This document shows positions 1 through 9,551 of a stretch of DNA of 64,000 nt, in pieces. The stretch's first letter is position 1, and each line of letters starts with the position of its first letter. The stretch comes from Pseudomonas cavernicola (GTDB taxonomy: Bacteria > Pseudomonadota > Gammaproteobacteria > Pseudomonadales > Pseudomonadaceae): assembly GCF_003596405.1 (NCBI RefSeq), contig NZ_QYUR01000002.1, positions 2,868,501-2,932,500 on the forward strand. Direction: 5' to 3'. The notes beneath the pieces are model-generated. The model was given only the letters and a program-made list of their open reading frames with translations, did not search any database and was not told the origin of the DNA. The position numbers were made by a program, and so were the translations under genes.

Positions 1-114
1 TACTTCCGGATGAACATCCAAGGCCTCTTGCATTGCCTCAGGCAGGCTTTGGGATTGCACCTGAAAACTGGCGCCAAGCACTAAGGGCAGAGCAGTGAAG
101 AAACGCATGCGCAT
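1..114 (-). CDS. lapE: TolC-family outer-membrane channel, LapE-like (5' end only)
   Basis: Only the first 38 codons are inside the window; the gene runs off the left edge. Reading from the ATG at 114, the product starts MRMRFFTALPLVLGASF, a signal peptide, followed by QSLPEAMQEALDVHPEV, the usual beginning of a mature TolC-type type I secretion channel (periodic Leu/Ala, the 'HPE' at the start of the first helix). Known family role: LapE is the outer-membrane pore through which the LapBC ABC exporter secretes the LapA adhesin. It is divergent from the lapA-like gene at 462, which supports this role. A second in-frame ATG lies two codons further in, at 108. The assignment to LapE rather than another TolC paralogue is by context. 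Confidence 0.75.
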   Translation of the reverse strand, partial: MRMRFFTALPLVLGASFQVQSQSLPEAMQEALDVHPEV

Positions 115-461
115 TTATTAGCTTCCTTTGAGGCGATGAACGTCCATTTTTGAATGAAGATGCCACGACGAGAACAGGACTGAAGAGCCCATGGGCACTG
201 CGTATACACGGTGCCAGCGCCTCTCGTTGAGATCGCATTACGCCTCAACAATATCAAAGTGACATGACGGGGCGGATTGTTTAGGATGGAGGCGGTTTGG
301 TCAATACTTTGGCATAAACTTAATAACTAACGATCATAAGACAGTTATTTGACGTCAAAATTATAGCTAGATTTCACCTGCCTCTTCCCCGCTGCACAGG
401 CATAACCAAGCCATGAAGCCGCATGGAAGTCACAAGCCAGTTCGAACACGGAGCGTCACCC
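115..461. promoter_or_regulatory. Divergent lapE/lapA intergenic region with TTTGACGTCAAA palindrome
   Basis: This 347-bp gap between two divergent genes is clearly more AT-rich than the flanking coding DNA and should hold both promoters. A perfect 12-bp palindrome, TTTGACGTCAAA, lies at 348-359. It contains back-to-back TTGAC and GTCAA half-sites resembling those in FleQ boxes, and a looser GTCAATACTTTGG lies at about 299-311. FleQ is known to control lapA in several Pseudomonas species, so a c-di-GMP-responsive site is plausible but not shown. I could not assign -35/-10 boxes with confidence. No ORF here looks real. Confidence 0.35.
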
Positions 462-3400
462 ATGAGCAGTGTTATTGCCATCGTCAAAAGCATTGTTGGC
501 CAAGTCATCGCGCTTACTCCTGAAGGCGCTCAGCGTCTGCTTATCGAAGGTGACCGCCTGTTCAAGGGCGAGCAGCTGGTAACCGGCCCGCAGAGCATGG
601 TCAGCCTGGAGCTGACCGATGGCCGCATCGTGGACCTTGGTCGCGACTCGCAATGGAGCAGCGCCGAGCTGGAGGCGCAGATGCCTGACGCGCAACAGTC
701 GGCAAGCCTGTCCGCCGCCGAACTGCAGCAAGCCATCGCTGCCGGTGTCGACCCGACTCAAGAATTCGCCCCCACGGCTGCCGGCCCTGCGGGTACAGGC
801 GGCGCTGGCGGTGCGGTCGGTGGCGGTCACAGCTTCGTTCTGCTGGAGGCGACAGCCGAGCAACTGGACCCGACCGTTGGTTTTGCCACGCAAGGGCTGG
901 ACTTCTCCGCCGATGCCTTGACCGAAGATCTCGGCACTAGCACGCAAGACAACGCCGCCACCGTCGGCAACACCGGGTCGGCCGGCAGCGACACGGTCGC
1001 CGTCGACACCTCGGCGCCGCTGGCGCCGAGCCTGACACTGAGCGACGACACCGGCACCTCGAATGCCGACCGGATCACCAAAGACGGCACCCTCAGCGTC
1101 GGCGGCATCGAACCCGGCAGCACGGTCGCATACAGCACCAACGGCACCGACTGGAGCAGCACCTTCAGCCCCAGCGAAGGCGCCAACACCGTTTATGTCC
1201 GGCAGACCGATAGCGCTGGCAACGTCTCCCCGGCGAGCCCGGCGCTGACCTTTACCTACGACACCAGCGCGCCGACCGTGCAGGTCGAGATCACCGAGGC
1301 CGCCCTCAAGGCCGGTGAAACCAGTGGCGTGACCTTTACCTTCAGTGAACCACCGGAAGGCTTCGCGCTCGGTGACCTCAGCTCGGCCCAGGGCACCTTC
1401 AGTAACCTGACCGCCACCGGCGATCCGCGGGTCTGGACCGCGACCTTTACCCCAACGGCGGATATCGAGAACACCGCCACCGTCGCCGTCAGCGCCGGCA
1501 GCTACACCGATACCGCCGGCAACGCCGGTTCGGCCGGCAGCGACACGGTCGCCGTCGACACCTCGGCGCCGCTGGCGCCGAGCCTGACGCTGAGCACCGA
1601 CACCGGCACCTCGAACGCCGACCTGATCAGCCGCGACGGCACCCTCCGCGTCGGCGACATCGAGCCCGGCAGCACGGTCGCATACAGCACCAACGGCACC
1701 GACTGGAGCAGCACCTTCAGCCCCAGCGAAGGCGCCAACACCGTTTATGTCCGGCAGACCGATAGCGCTGGCAACGTCTCCCCGGCGAGCCCGGCGCTGA
1801 CCTTTACCTACGACACCAGCGCGCCGACCGTGCAGGTCGAGATCACCGAGGCCGCCCTCAAGGCCGGTGAAACCAGTGGCGTGACCTTTACCTTCAGTGA
1901 ACCACCGGAAGGCTTCGCGCTCGGTGACCTCAGCTCGGCCCAGGGCACCTTCAGTAACCTGACCGCCACCGGCGATCCGCGGGTCTGGACCGCGACCTTT
2001 ACCCCAACGGCGGATATCGAGAACACCGCCACCGTCGCCGTCAGCGCCGGCAGCTACACCGATACCGCCGGCAACGCCGGTTCGGCCGGCAGCGATACGG
2101 TCGCCGTCGACACCTCGGCGCCGCTGGCGCCGAGCCTGACACTGAGCGACGACACCGGCACCTCGAATGCCGACCGGATCACCAAAGACGGCACCCTCAG
2201 CGTCGGCGGCATCGAACCCGGCAGCACGGTCGCATACAGCACCAACGGCACCGACTGGAGCAGCACCTTCAGCCCCAGCGAAGGCGCCAACACCGTTTAT
2301 GTCCGGCAGACCGATAGCGCTGGCAACGTCTCCCCGGCGAGCCCGGCGCTGACCTTTACCTACGACACCAGCGCGCCGACCGTGCAGGTCGAGATCACCG
2401 AGGCCGCCCTCAAGGCCGGTGAAACCAGTGGCGTGACCTTCACCTTCAGTGAACCACCGGAAGGCTTCGCGCTCGGTGACCTCAGCTCGGCCCAGGGCAC
2501 CTTCAGTAACCTGACCGCCACCGGCGATCCGCGGGTCTGGACCGCGACCTTTACCCCAACGGCGGATATCGAGAACACCGCCACCGTCGCCGTCAGCGCC
2601 GGCAGCTACACCGATACCGCCGGCAACGCCGGTTCGGCCGGCAGCGATACGGTCGCCGTCGACACCTCTGCCACTGCCGCACCGACGGTGACCATCAGCA
2701 CCGACAGCAATGACGACGGCACGCTCAGCAGCTCCGAGCTCGGCTCCGCCACCAGCGTGGCCGTCAGCATCGGCCTGCCGGCCGGCGCCGTCGCCGGCGA
2801 TACGCTGACCGTCACCGATGGCACCACGCCGCAGACCTTTGTCCTGACACCGGCACAAGTGCTGGCCGGCTCCGTCGCCACCAGCTTCGCCCGGCCGGTC
2901 GATGGCCAGCCCCTGAACGTCAGCGCCACCGTCACCGACCAGGCCGGCAACACCTCGGCCCCGGGCAGCGACAGCGCCATCGTTGGCGACACCACGGCCA
3001 CTGCCGCACCGACCGTGACCATCAGCACCGACGCCAACAACGATGCCGTCCTCAGCAACAGCGAGCTCGGCTCCGCCACCAGCGTGGCCGTCAGCATCGG
3101 CCTGCCGGCCGGCGCCATTGCCGGCGACAGCCTGACCGTCAGCGATGGCAGCGGCACGCCGCAGACCTTTGTCCTGACCGACGCGCAGATCGCCGCCGGT
3201 GCGGTGATCACCAGCTTCGCCCGGCCGGCCGATGGCCAGCCCTTGAATGTTTCCGCCAGCGTCATCGATCAGGCCGGCAACACCTCGGCTCCCGGTAGCG
3301 ACAGCGCAAGCGTTGGCGACACCACTGCCCCGACCGTGAGCATCGGCGCCATCGCCGGCAACGACGTGGTCGATGACAGCGAAGACAACAGCGTCACCAT

Positions 3401-6400
3401 CGCCGGCACCACCAGCGGCGTCGAGAACGGCCAGCTGGTCAGCGTGATGATCGACGGCGTCGCCGTCGGCACCGCCACCGTGACCAACAACGTCTGGAGC
3501 CTCAGCGGCGTCGACCTCAGCGGCTATGCCGACGGCCAGACCTACAGCGTCACTGCCGACGTCAGCGATGCCGCCGGCAACCCCGCCGTGCAGGCCGAAC
3601 GCGACATCCGCACCACCGACACCACTGCCCCGACCGTGAGCATCGGCGCCATCGCCGGCAACGACGTGGTCGATGACAGCGAAGACAACAGCGTCACCAT
3701 CGCCGGCACCACCAGCGGCGTCGAGAACGGCCAGCTGGTCAGCGTGATGATCGACGGCGTCGCCGTCGGCACCGCCGCCGTGAGCAACAACGCCTGGAGC
3801 CTCAGCGGCGTCGACCTCAGCGGCTATGCCGACGGCCAGGCTTACAGCGTCACTGCCGACGTCAGCGATGCCGCCGGCAACCCCGCCGTGCAGGCCGAAC
3901 GCGACATCCGCACCACCGACACCACTGCCCCGACCGTGAGCATCGGCGCCATCGCCGGCAACGACGTGGTCGATGACAGCGAAGACAACAGCGTCACCAT
4001 CGCCGGCACCACCAGCGGCGTCGAGAACGGCCAGCTGGTCAGCGTGATGATCGATGGCGTCGCCGTCGGCACCGCCACCGTGACCAACAACGTCTGGAGC
4101 CTCAGCGGCGTCGACCTCAGCGGCTATGCCGACGGCCAGACCTACAGCGTCACTGCCGACGTCAGCGATGCCGCCGGCAACCCCGCCGTGCAGGCCGAAC
4201 GCGACATCCGCACCACCGACACCACGGCCCCGACCGTGAGCATCGGCGCCATCGCCGGCAACGACGTGGTCGATGACAGCGAAGACAACAGCGTCACCAT
4301 CGCCGGCACCACCAGCGGCGTCGAGAACGGCCAGCTGGTCAGCGTGATGATCGACGGCGTCGCCGTCGGCACCGCCGCCGTGAGCAACAACGCCTGGAGC
4401 CTCAGCGGCGTCGACCTCAGCGGCTATGCCGACGGCCAGGCTTACAGCGTCACTGCCGACGTCAGCGATGCCGCCGGTAACCCCGCCGTGCAGGCCGCAC
4501 GCGACATCCGCACCACCGACACCAGCGCCCCGACCGTGAGCATCGGCGCCATCGCCGGCAACGACGTGGTCGATGACAGCGAAGACAACAGCGTCACCAT
4601 CGCCGGCACCACCAGCGGCGTCGAGAACGGCCAGCTGGTCAGCGTGATGATCGACGGCGTCGCCGTCGGCACCGCCGCCGTGAGCAACAACGCCTGGAGC
4701 CTCAGCGGCGTCGACCTCAGCGGCTATGCCGACGGCCAGGCTTACAGCGTCACTGCCGACGTCAGCGATGCCGCCGGCAACCCCGCCGTGCAGGCCGAAC
4801 GCGACATCCGCACCACCGACACCACTGCCCCGACCGTGAGCATCGGCGCCATCGCCGGCAACGACGTGGTCGATGACAGCGAAGACAACAGCGTCACCAT
4901 CGCCGGCACCACCAGCGGCGTCGAGAACGGCCAGCTGGTCAGCGTGATGATCGACGGCGTCGCCGTCGGCACCGCCACCGTGACCAACAACGCCTGGAGC
5001 CTCAGCGGCGTCGACCTCAGCGGCTATGCCGACGGCCAGACCTACAGCGTCACTGCCGACGTCAGCGATGCCGCCGGCAACCCCGCCGTGCAGGCCGAAC
5101 GCGACATCCGCACCACCGACACCAGCGCCCCGACCGTGAGCATCGGCGCCATTGCCGGCAACGACGTGGTCGATGACAGCGAAGACAACAGCGTCACCAT
5201 CGCCGGCACCACCAGCGGCGTCGAGAACGGCCAGCTGGTCAGCGTGATGATCGACGGCGTCGCCGTCGGCACCGCCACCGTGACCAACAACGCCTGGAGC
5301 CTCAGCGGCGTCGACCTCAGCGGCTATGCCGACGGCCAGACTTACAGCGTCACTGCCGACGTCAGCGATGCCGCCGGCAACCCCGCCGTGCAGGCCGAAC
5401 GCGACATCCGCACCACCGACACCAGCGCCCCGACCGTCACTGCCAGCCAGACCTTCAACTACGCCGAGAACCAAGTTGCCGGCAGCACACTCGGCGCCGT
5501 CGCCGCCAGCGACAGCGTCGGCGTTACCGGCTATCGCTTCAGCAACGGCACCCAGGTGTCCGCTGACGGCTTCTTCGCCATCAGCAACAGCGGCGCCATC
5601 ACTCTCACTGCCGCTGGGGCCGCCGCCGGCGCGGCCACCAATGACTTCGAGACCGGGGCTAACAGCTTCACCGTCCAGGTCGTGGCCCTCGATGCCGCCG
5701 GCAACTCTTCTCCGGTCACCAACGTGACCCTCAACCTCACCAATCTGAACGAGGCGCCGGCAGGTACTGACAACACTTTCAGCATCAACGAAGACAGCAG
5801 CAAAGTCTTCGCCGCCAGCGACTTTGGCTTCAGCGATGTGGATGCCGGCGACAGCCTGCAAGCCGTGCGCATCGACGCTCTGCCGGGCGCCGGTTCGCTG
5901 ACCCTGGGCGGCGTGGCCGTGAGCGCGGGTCAGGTGATCAGCCTGGCCCAGCTCGGCAGCCTGACTTTCACTCCGGCGGCTAACGCCAACGGCAACAACT
6001 ACGCCAGCCTGAGCTTCTCGGTCCAGGACGCGTCAGGCGCGTTCAGCCCCGCGCCAAACACCCTGACCCTGAACGTCACGCCGGTGAACGATACGCCGGT
6101 CGCCACGGCGACCAGCGCCACCGCAGTGGAAGACGGCGCCGCGATCACCGGCCAGTTGGCGGCCAGTGACCTCGACCAGGACGCCATGCTGACCTTTAGC
6201 CTGAACGCCGCCGCACCGGCGGGTTTCAGCCTCGACAGCACGACCGGCAGTTGGACCTTCGACCCGAGCAACGCGGCCTACCAGGCCCTGGCTGCCGGCG
6301 AAGAACGGCAAATCAATGTGCCTTTCAGTGTCACCGACGAGCACGGCGCCGCCAGCCAAAGCGTGCTGAACCTCACCATCACCGGCACTAACGATGCGCC

Positions 6401-9400
6401 GCTGATGCAGGCCAGCCTGGGCAACGTGGCGGGCGTCATCACCAAGCCACAAACCCAGGCGAACCACAGTTTCGCCAGCGCCATCGGGCTGGACGGCTCC
6501 TTCGTCCAAGTCGCCAACGCGGATGTGCTGAACTCTACGACCACGCCTTTCGTCTCGATCAACTCGATCGGCAACGGCGCGGCGGACTATTACGTCTTCA
6601 CGGTCACCCAGGCCGGCAGCACCGCGGTATTCGATATCGACCATGCGCGCGCGGCTGATGGCAGCGGGCTCGATTCGGTCATCCATCTCTGGGATGCAAA
6701 CGGCACGCGCCTCACCTATAACGATGACGCCGCGATCACCTCTGGCGCCGGTGGTAGCGCACACGATTATGACGCCTACCTGAGCTACACCTTCGCCCAA
6801 CCGGGCACCTACTATATTTCGGTCGGCAGCTATTTAGCGGGCACCGATCCGTTCAATCCGAACAACTCGATTTCGGCCGGGCTCGGCTATCAACTGCAAG
6901 TCTCGCTGACTAACGCCCTGACAGGCGCGACCGGCAGCCTGACCGAGCGGGTGGACGGCTCCGCCAATGAGAACAGCGGCAACCTGACCTCGAGCGGCGT
7001 GCTCACCTTCAGCGATGTCGATCTGATCGATACCCATACGGTCAACGCCATCCTGCAATCGGCGAGCGACTCCCTCAACGGCACCACCGCCGCGCGCGGC
7101 TCTTTCACCCCGGTCATCAGCGATCCGGCTAGCGGCGACGGCGCGGGCGAGATCAGTTGGACCTACACGGTCGCCGCCGGCGCCCTGGACGATCTGGCCG
7201 CCGGCCAGGCCCTGACCCTGGTCTACCGGGTCAGCGTCACCGACAACCACGGCGCCCAGAGCTACCGCGATGTGACCATCAGCCTTACCGGCACTAACGA
7301 TGCCCCGGTTGTTGGAACAGGCTCAGCCATTGTTTCAGAAGAGGGTCTGACCGGCGCGAATGCAGACAGCTTGGGCAGTACGGACACCACCAACAGCTTG
7401 ACGGTAACCGGCAACATCAGCATCAGTGACGTCGATGCCGGCAGCAGTTTCATCGTCACCCTCGGCGCACCGAGCACCGCCCTGACCTCCGGTGGGCAGA
7501 GCGTTCAGTGGTCGGGCAGTGGCACCAACCTGCTGACAGGCAGTGCTGGTGGCAAGACGATCGTCACTATCGGCATCGACAACCAGGGCAACTACAGCGT
7601 CGCCCTCGCCGGCCCGCTGGATCATGCCGGCACCAGCAGCGAGGACCTGCGTTCCTTCGGTGTGACGGTCAACGTCAACGATGGCTCGACCACTACCAGC
7701 AACACCTTGACCATTAATGTCGAAGACGACAGCCCGACACTGGGAACGCCGACCGGCGTCGAGTTGATGACCGCTGCCGGAACCATAGCCACAGGCAACC
7801 TTGGCCTGTCGATCGGCGCCGATGCAACAGGCTCTGAAGTCCAGTTTTCCAGCATTTCCGGTTCGGTCGATGCCACCGGCAACATTCTGGCCAGCACCTA
7901 TGACCAAAACGGCACCCTGATCAGCAGCTCTACCTATCTGACCTACCAGGACAGTAAGCTGCATTACGTGAATGCTGCCGATGGCTCGCTGACCGCGATA
8001 ACCAGCGATGGCACTGCCGTGTTCAAAGTTTCTGCCAATCCGGTTACCGGGGAATACCAGGTCACCAACTTCAAGACACTGGACTCGGCAATCGCCTCGA
8101 TTTCCAACTTCAACATCTCGGGCGGTAACTCTGGGGTATTCCAACTGGGCGCCGGCAGTCATTTCGAGATGGTCGCCACTGCCACCACCAATGGCATAGT
8201 TTCGACGGTAAATACCTCCGCCAACTTCTTCGGGGTTGCGGCCGGTCAGTCAATCGACGCTGAGGACGTACTCAGTTTCACCTTGCGCGACGTCGACACG
8301 CAAGCCGCCACCACCATGACCTCGATGTCGTTCAAAACCGACAAGCTGGGCAATGGTGAAACTCTGACCTGGACCGCCTACGCAGCCGACGGAAGCAGCC
8401 TGGGCAACGGTACTGTAGCCGGACAGAATGGCAGCGATGCGAGCTTCACCGTCAGTACCAGCCTGTTGAACGGCCATGCATTCAGCAGCATCTCCCTCGG
8501 AGCTTCATCCGGCACCAGTTACAAGCTCATGATCAACGGAATCAGCGGCCACGCCAGTGCTTACGACCAATCCATCAAACTTGGCGTTGCTGGGGTGGAT
8601 GGCGATGGTGACAGTACCACCATCAAGTCACTGAACATCGCCTTTGATGGCGGCTTCACTTCCAGCGAGAGCATTACCGGGACAAGCAGCAACGATGCGA
8701 TCAATCAAGCAACAAGCACAACGAGCAAACTGATCAGCACCCTTGGCGGCAATGACTATGTCGAAGCCGGCGCCGGTAATGACTTCATCTACCTGGGGGA
8801 CTCGGGCAACAACAACCACCCGGTCACTGGTCTGGCGGTAACCCGTGCTGATGTGAGCGCAACCAACCTGCTAAACCTGGATGACAGCGCCTTGCTGCTA
8901 TCCGACAGTACGCTGAGCCTGACCGCCCGCATGACCAGCGCCAGTAGCAGCCAGCCCGCCAGCGAGTGGGCAGACCTCGGCCATGCAGGCAGTGGCAACG
9001 ACCATGTCTTCGGCGAGGCTGGCGTTGACCTGATCTACGGTGGTGCGGGTTCCGACGTGCTTTACGGCGGCGCCGGGGTGGATGGACTACGTGGTGGCTC
9101 GGGCAATGACATCCTCGTCGGCGGCACCGGCAACGATGTCATGCGTGGCGATGCAGGTAAGGACTCCTTCGTCTGGCGTGCCGGCGATACCGGCAACGAC
9201 GTGATCAAGGACTTCAGCGCCGCCCAGGGTGACCGCATCGACCTGAGCGATCTGCTGCCGGATAACGCCAGCAACGACATCCTCAGCTACCTGCAGGTGA
9301 ACACCGCAACCTCCACCCTGCAGGTGAGCACCACGGGCAACTTTGCAGGTGGCGCAGATGTGACTATCCAGCTACAAGGGGTAGACCTGACCACCTACGG

Positions 9401-9473
9401 GGCCAGCTCGGCGCAGATCGTCAACTCGCTGATAGCCGGTGCCGATCCATTGGTGAAGGTCGACCAAAACTAA
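462..9473 (+). CDS. lapA: LapA-type giant RTX surface adhesin
   Basis: A 3003-residue biofilm adhesin exported by a type I system and held in the outer membrane. I chose the ATG at 462 because GGAG lies about 8 nt upstream and MSSVIAIVKSIVGQVIA matches the LapA N terminus; an in-frame ATG at 423 would add 13 residues without a good ribosome site. The N-terminal retention module (residues 1-110) carries TAAG at 105-108, the motif cut by LapG, followed by a Gly-rich linker. Next come three 184-aa Ig-like repeats (about 174-725), two units of about 108 aa, seven 100-aa repeats (954-1653), cadherin/VCBS-like domains, a PPC-like domain near 2030-2140 and more VCBS-like domains. Glycine-rich RTX calcium repeats lie near 2840-2900 and a C-terminal type I secretion signal follows. 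The whole lap set surrounds it (lapE, lapD, lapG). The repeats may vary in number between strains. Confidence 0.93.
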   Translation: MSSVIAIVKSIVGQVIALTPEGAQRLLIEGDRLFKGEQLVTGPQSMVSLELTDGRIVDLGRDSQWSSAELEAQMPDAQQSASLSAAELQQAIAAGVDPTQEFAPTAAGPAGTGGAGGAVGGGHSFVLLEATAEQLDPTVGFATQGLDFSADALTEDLGTSTQDNAATVGNTGSAGSDTVAVDTSAPLAPSLTLSDDTGTSNADRITKDGTLSVGGIEPGSTVAYSTNGTDWSSTFSPSEGANTVYVRQTDSAGNVSPASPALTFTYDTSAPTVQVEITEAALKAGETSGVTFTFSEPPEGFALGDLSSAQGTFSNLTATGDPRVWTATFTPTADIENTATVAVSAGSYTDTAGNAGSAGSDTVAVDTSAPLAPSLTLSTDTGTSNADLISRDGTLRVGDIEPGSTVAYSTNGTDWSSTFSPSEGANTVYVRQTDSAGNVSPASPALTFTYDTSAPTVQVEITEAALKAGETSGVTFTFSEPPEGFALGDLSSAQGTFSNLTATGDPRVWTATFTPTADIENTATVAVSAGSYTDTAGNAGSAGSDTVAVDTSAPLAPSLTLSDDTGTSNADRITKDGTLSVGGIEPGSTVAYSTNGTDWSSTFSPSEGANTVYVRQTDSAGNVSPASPALTFTYDTSAPTVQVEITEAALKAGETSGVTFTFSEPPEGFALGDLSSAQGTFSNLTATGDPRVWTATFTPTADIENTATVAVSAGSYTDTAGNAGSAGSDTVAVDTSATAAPTVTISTDSNDDGTLSSSELGSATSVAVSIGLPAGAVAGDTLTVTDGTTPQTFVLTPAQVLAGSVATSFARPVDGQPLNVSATVTDQAGNTSAPGSDSAIVGDTTATAAPTVTISTDANNDAVLSNSELGSATSVAVSIGLPAGAIAGDSLTVSDGSGTPQTFVLTDAQIAAGAVITSFARPADGQPLNVSASVIDQAGNTSAPGSDSASVGDTTAPTVSIGAIAGNDVVDDSEDNSVTIAGTTSGVENGQLVSVMIDGVAVGTATVTNNVWSLSGVDLSGYADGQTYSVTADVSDAAGNPAVQAERDIRTTDTTAPTVSIGAIAGNDVVDDSEDNSVTIAGTTSGVENGQLVSVMIDGVAVGTAAVSNNAWSLSGVDLSGYADGQAYSVTADVSDAAGNPAVQAERDIRTTDTTAPTVSIGAIAGNDVVDDSEDNSVTIAGTTSGVENGQLVSVMIDGVAVGTATVTNNVWSLSGVDLSGYADGQTYSVTADVSDAAGNPAVQAERDIRTTDTTAPTVSIGAIAGNDVVDDSEDNSVTIAGTTSGVENGQLVSVMIDGVAVGTAAVSNNAWSLSGVDLSGYADGQAYSVTADVSDAAGNPAVQAARDIRTTDTSAPTVSIGAIAGNDVVDDSEDNSVTIAGTTSGVENGQLVSVMIDGVAVGTAAVSNNAWSLSGVDLSGYADGQAYSVTADVSDAAGNPAVQAERDIRTTDTTAPTVSIGAIAGNDVVDDSEDNSVTIAGTTSGVENGQLVSVMIDGVAVGTATVTNNAWSLSGVDLSGYADGQTYSVTADVSDAAGNPAVQAERDIRTTDTSAPTVSIGAIAGNDVVDDSEDNSVTIAGTTSGVENGQLVSVMIDGVAVGTATVTNNAWSLSGVDLSGYADGQTYSVTADVSDAAGNPAVQAERDIRTTDTSAPTVTASQTFNYAENQVAGSTLGAVAASDSVGVTGYRFSNGTQVSADGFFAISNSGAITLTAAGAAAGAATNDFETGANSFTVQVVALDAAGNSSPVTNVTLNLTNLNEAPAGTDNTFSINEDSSKVFAASDFGFSDVDAGDSLQAVRIDALPGAGSLTLGGVAVSAGQVISLAQLGSLTFTPAANANGNNYASLSFSVQDASGAFSPAPNTLTLNVTPVNDTPVATATSATAVEDGAAITGQLAASDLDQDAMLTFSLNAAAPAGFSLDSTTGSWTFDPSNAAYQALAAGEERQINVPFSVTDEHGAASQSVLNLTITGTNDAPLMQASLGNVAGVITKPQTQANHSFASAIGLDGSFVQVANADVLNSTTTPFVSINSIGNGAADYYVFTVTQAGSTAVFDIDHARAADGSGLDSVIHLWDANGTRLTYNDDAAITSGAGGSAHDYDAYLSYTFAQPGTYYISVGSYLAGTDPFNPNNSISAGLGYQLQVSLTNALTGATGSLTERVDGSANENSGNLTSSGVLTFSDVDLIDTHTVNAILQSASDSLNGTTAARGSFTPVISDPASGDGAGEISWTYTVAAGALDDLAAGQALTLVYRVSVTDNHGAQSYRDVTISLTGTNDAPVVGTGSAIVSEEGLTGANADSLGSTDTTNSLTVTGNISISDVDAGSSFIVTLGAPSTALTSGGQSVQWSGSGTNLLTGSAGGKTIVTIGIDNQGNYSVALAGPLDHAGTSSEDLRSFGVTVNVNDGSTTTSNTLTINVEDDSPTLGTPTGVELMTAAGTIATGNLGLSIGADATGSEVQFSSISGSVDATGNILASTYDQNGTLISSSTYLTYQDSKLHYVNAADGSLTAITSDGTAVFKVSANPVTGEYQVTNFKTLDSAIASISNFNISGGNSGVFQLGAGSHFEMVATATTNGIVSTVNTSANFFGVAAGQSIDAEDVLSFTLRDVDTQAATTMTSMSFKTDKLGNGETLTWTAYAADGSSLGNGTVAGQNGSDASFTVSTSLLNGHAFSSISLGASSGTSYKLMINGISGHASAYDQSIKLGVAGVDGDGDSTTIKSLNIAFDGGFTSSESITGTSSNDAINQATSTTSKLISTLGGNDYVEAGAGNDFIYLGDSGNNNHPVTGLAVTRADVSATNLLNLDDSALLLSDSTLSLTARMTSASSSQPASEWADLGHAGSGNDHVFGEAGVDLIYGGAGSDVLYGGAGVDGLRGGSGNDILVGGTGNDVMRGDAGKDSFVWRAGDTGNDVIKDFSAAQGDRIDLSDLLPDNASNDILSYLQVNTATSTLQVSTTGNFAGGADVTIQLQGVDLTTYGASSAQIVNSLIAGADPLVKVDQN
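981..2636 (+). repeat. Three tandem 552-bp repeats in lapA (184-aa Ig-like units)
   Basis: Near-identical units begin at 981, 1533 and 2085. Each encodes an Ig-like pair: a part with STNGTDWSSTFSPSEGANTV and a part with SGVTFTFSEPPEGFALGDL. Units 1 and 3 share DDTGTSNADRITKDG, while unit 2 has STDTGTSNADLISRDG. The second half of each unit is almost invariant at the DNA level, which points to recent duplication or gene conversion. Confidence 0.92.
2670..3320 (+). repeat. Two tandem units of about 325 bp in lapA
   Basis: Units at 2670-2996 and 2997-3320 both encode an Ig-like domain beginning ATAAPTVTIST and containing SELGSATSVAVSIGLPAGA and QPLNVSA. They are less alike than the neighbouring repeat families, so they are probably older. 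They bridge the 552-bp and 300-bp repeat blocks. Confidence 0.85.
3321..5420 (+). repeat. Seven tandem 300-bp repeats in lapA (100-aa units)
   Basis: Exact 300-bp units start at 3321, 3621, 3921, 4221, 4521, 4821 and 5121. Each encodes APTVSIGAIAGNDVVDDSED through AERDIRTTDT. Two sub-types differ at TATVTNN/QTY and TAAVSNN/QAY. Their order is a, b, a, b, b, a', a', where a' has NNA instead of NNV. The a-b-a-b start suggests that a 600-bp pair was copied. Unit 4 uniquely reads AARDIRTTD. Confidence 0.95.
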
Positions 9474-9551
9474 CGACTTCGGTCAGCCCTTGCCCGCAGC
9501 CGTGCAAGTGCCTGCGGCTAAGGCAAACAGACAGAGCCAGAAGGATTGCCG

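Noticed and set aside
3321..5420. Regular repeats as a CRISPR array
   Set aside because: The 300-bp units are coding, contiguous and without spacers; they encode adhesin domains.
456..5861. An uninterrupted minus-strand reading frame of about 1800 codons opposite lapA
   Set aside because: It mirrors the lapA repeats: high GC and a fixed codon pattern keep the opposite frame free of stops. The protein is low-complexity Gly/Ala/Asp, with no ribosome site or family resemblance.
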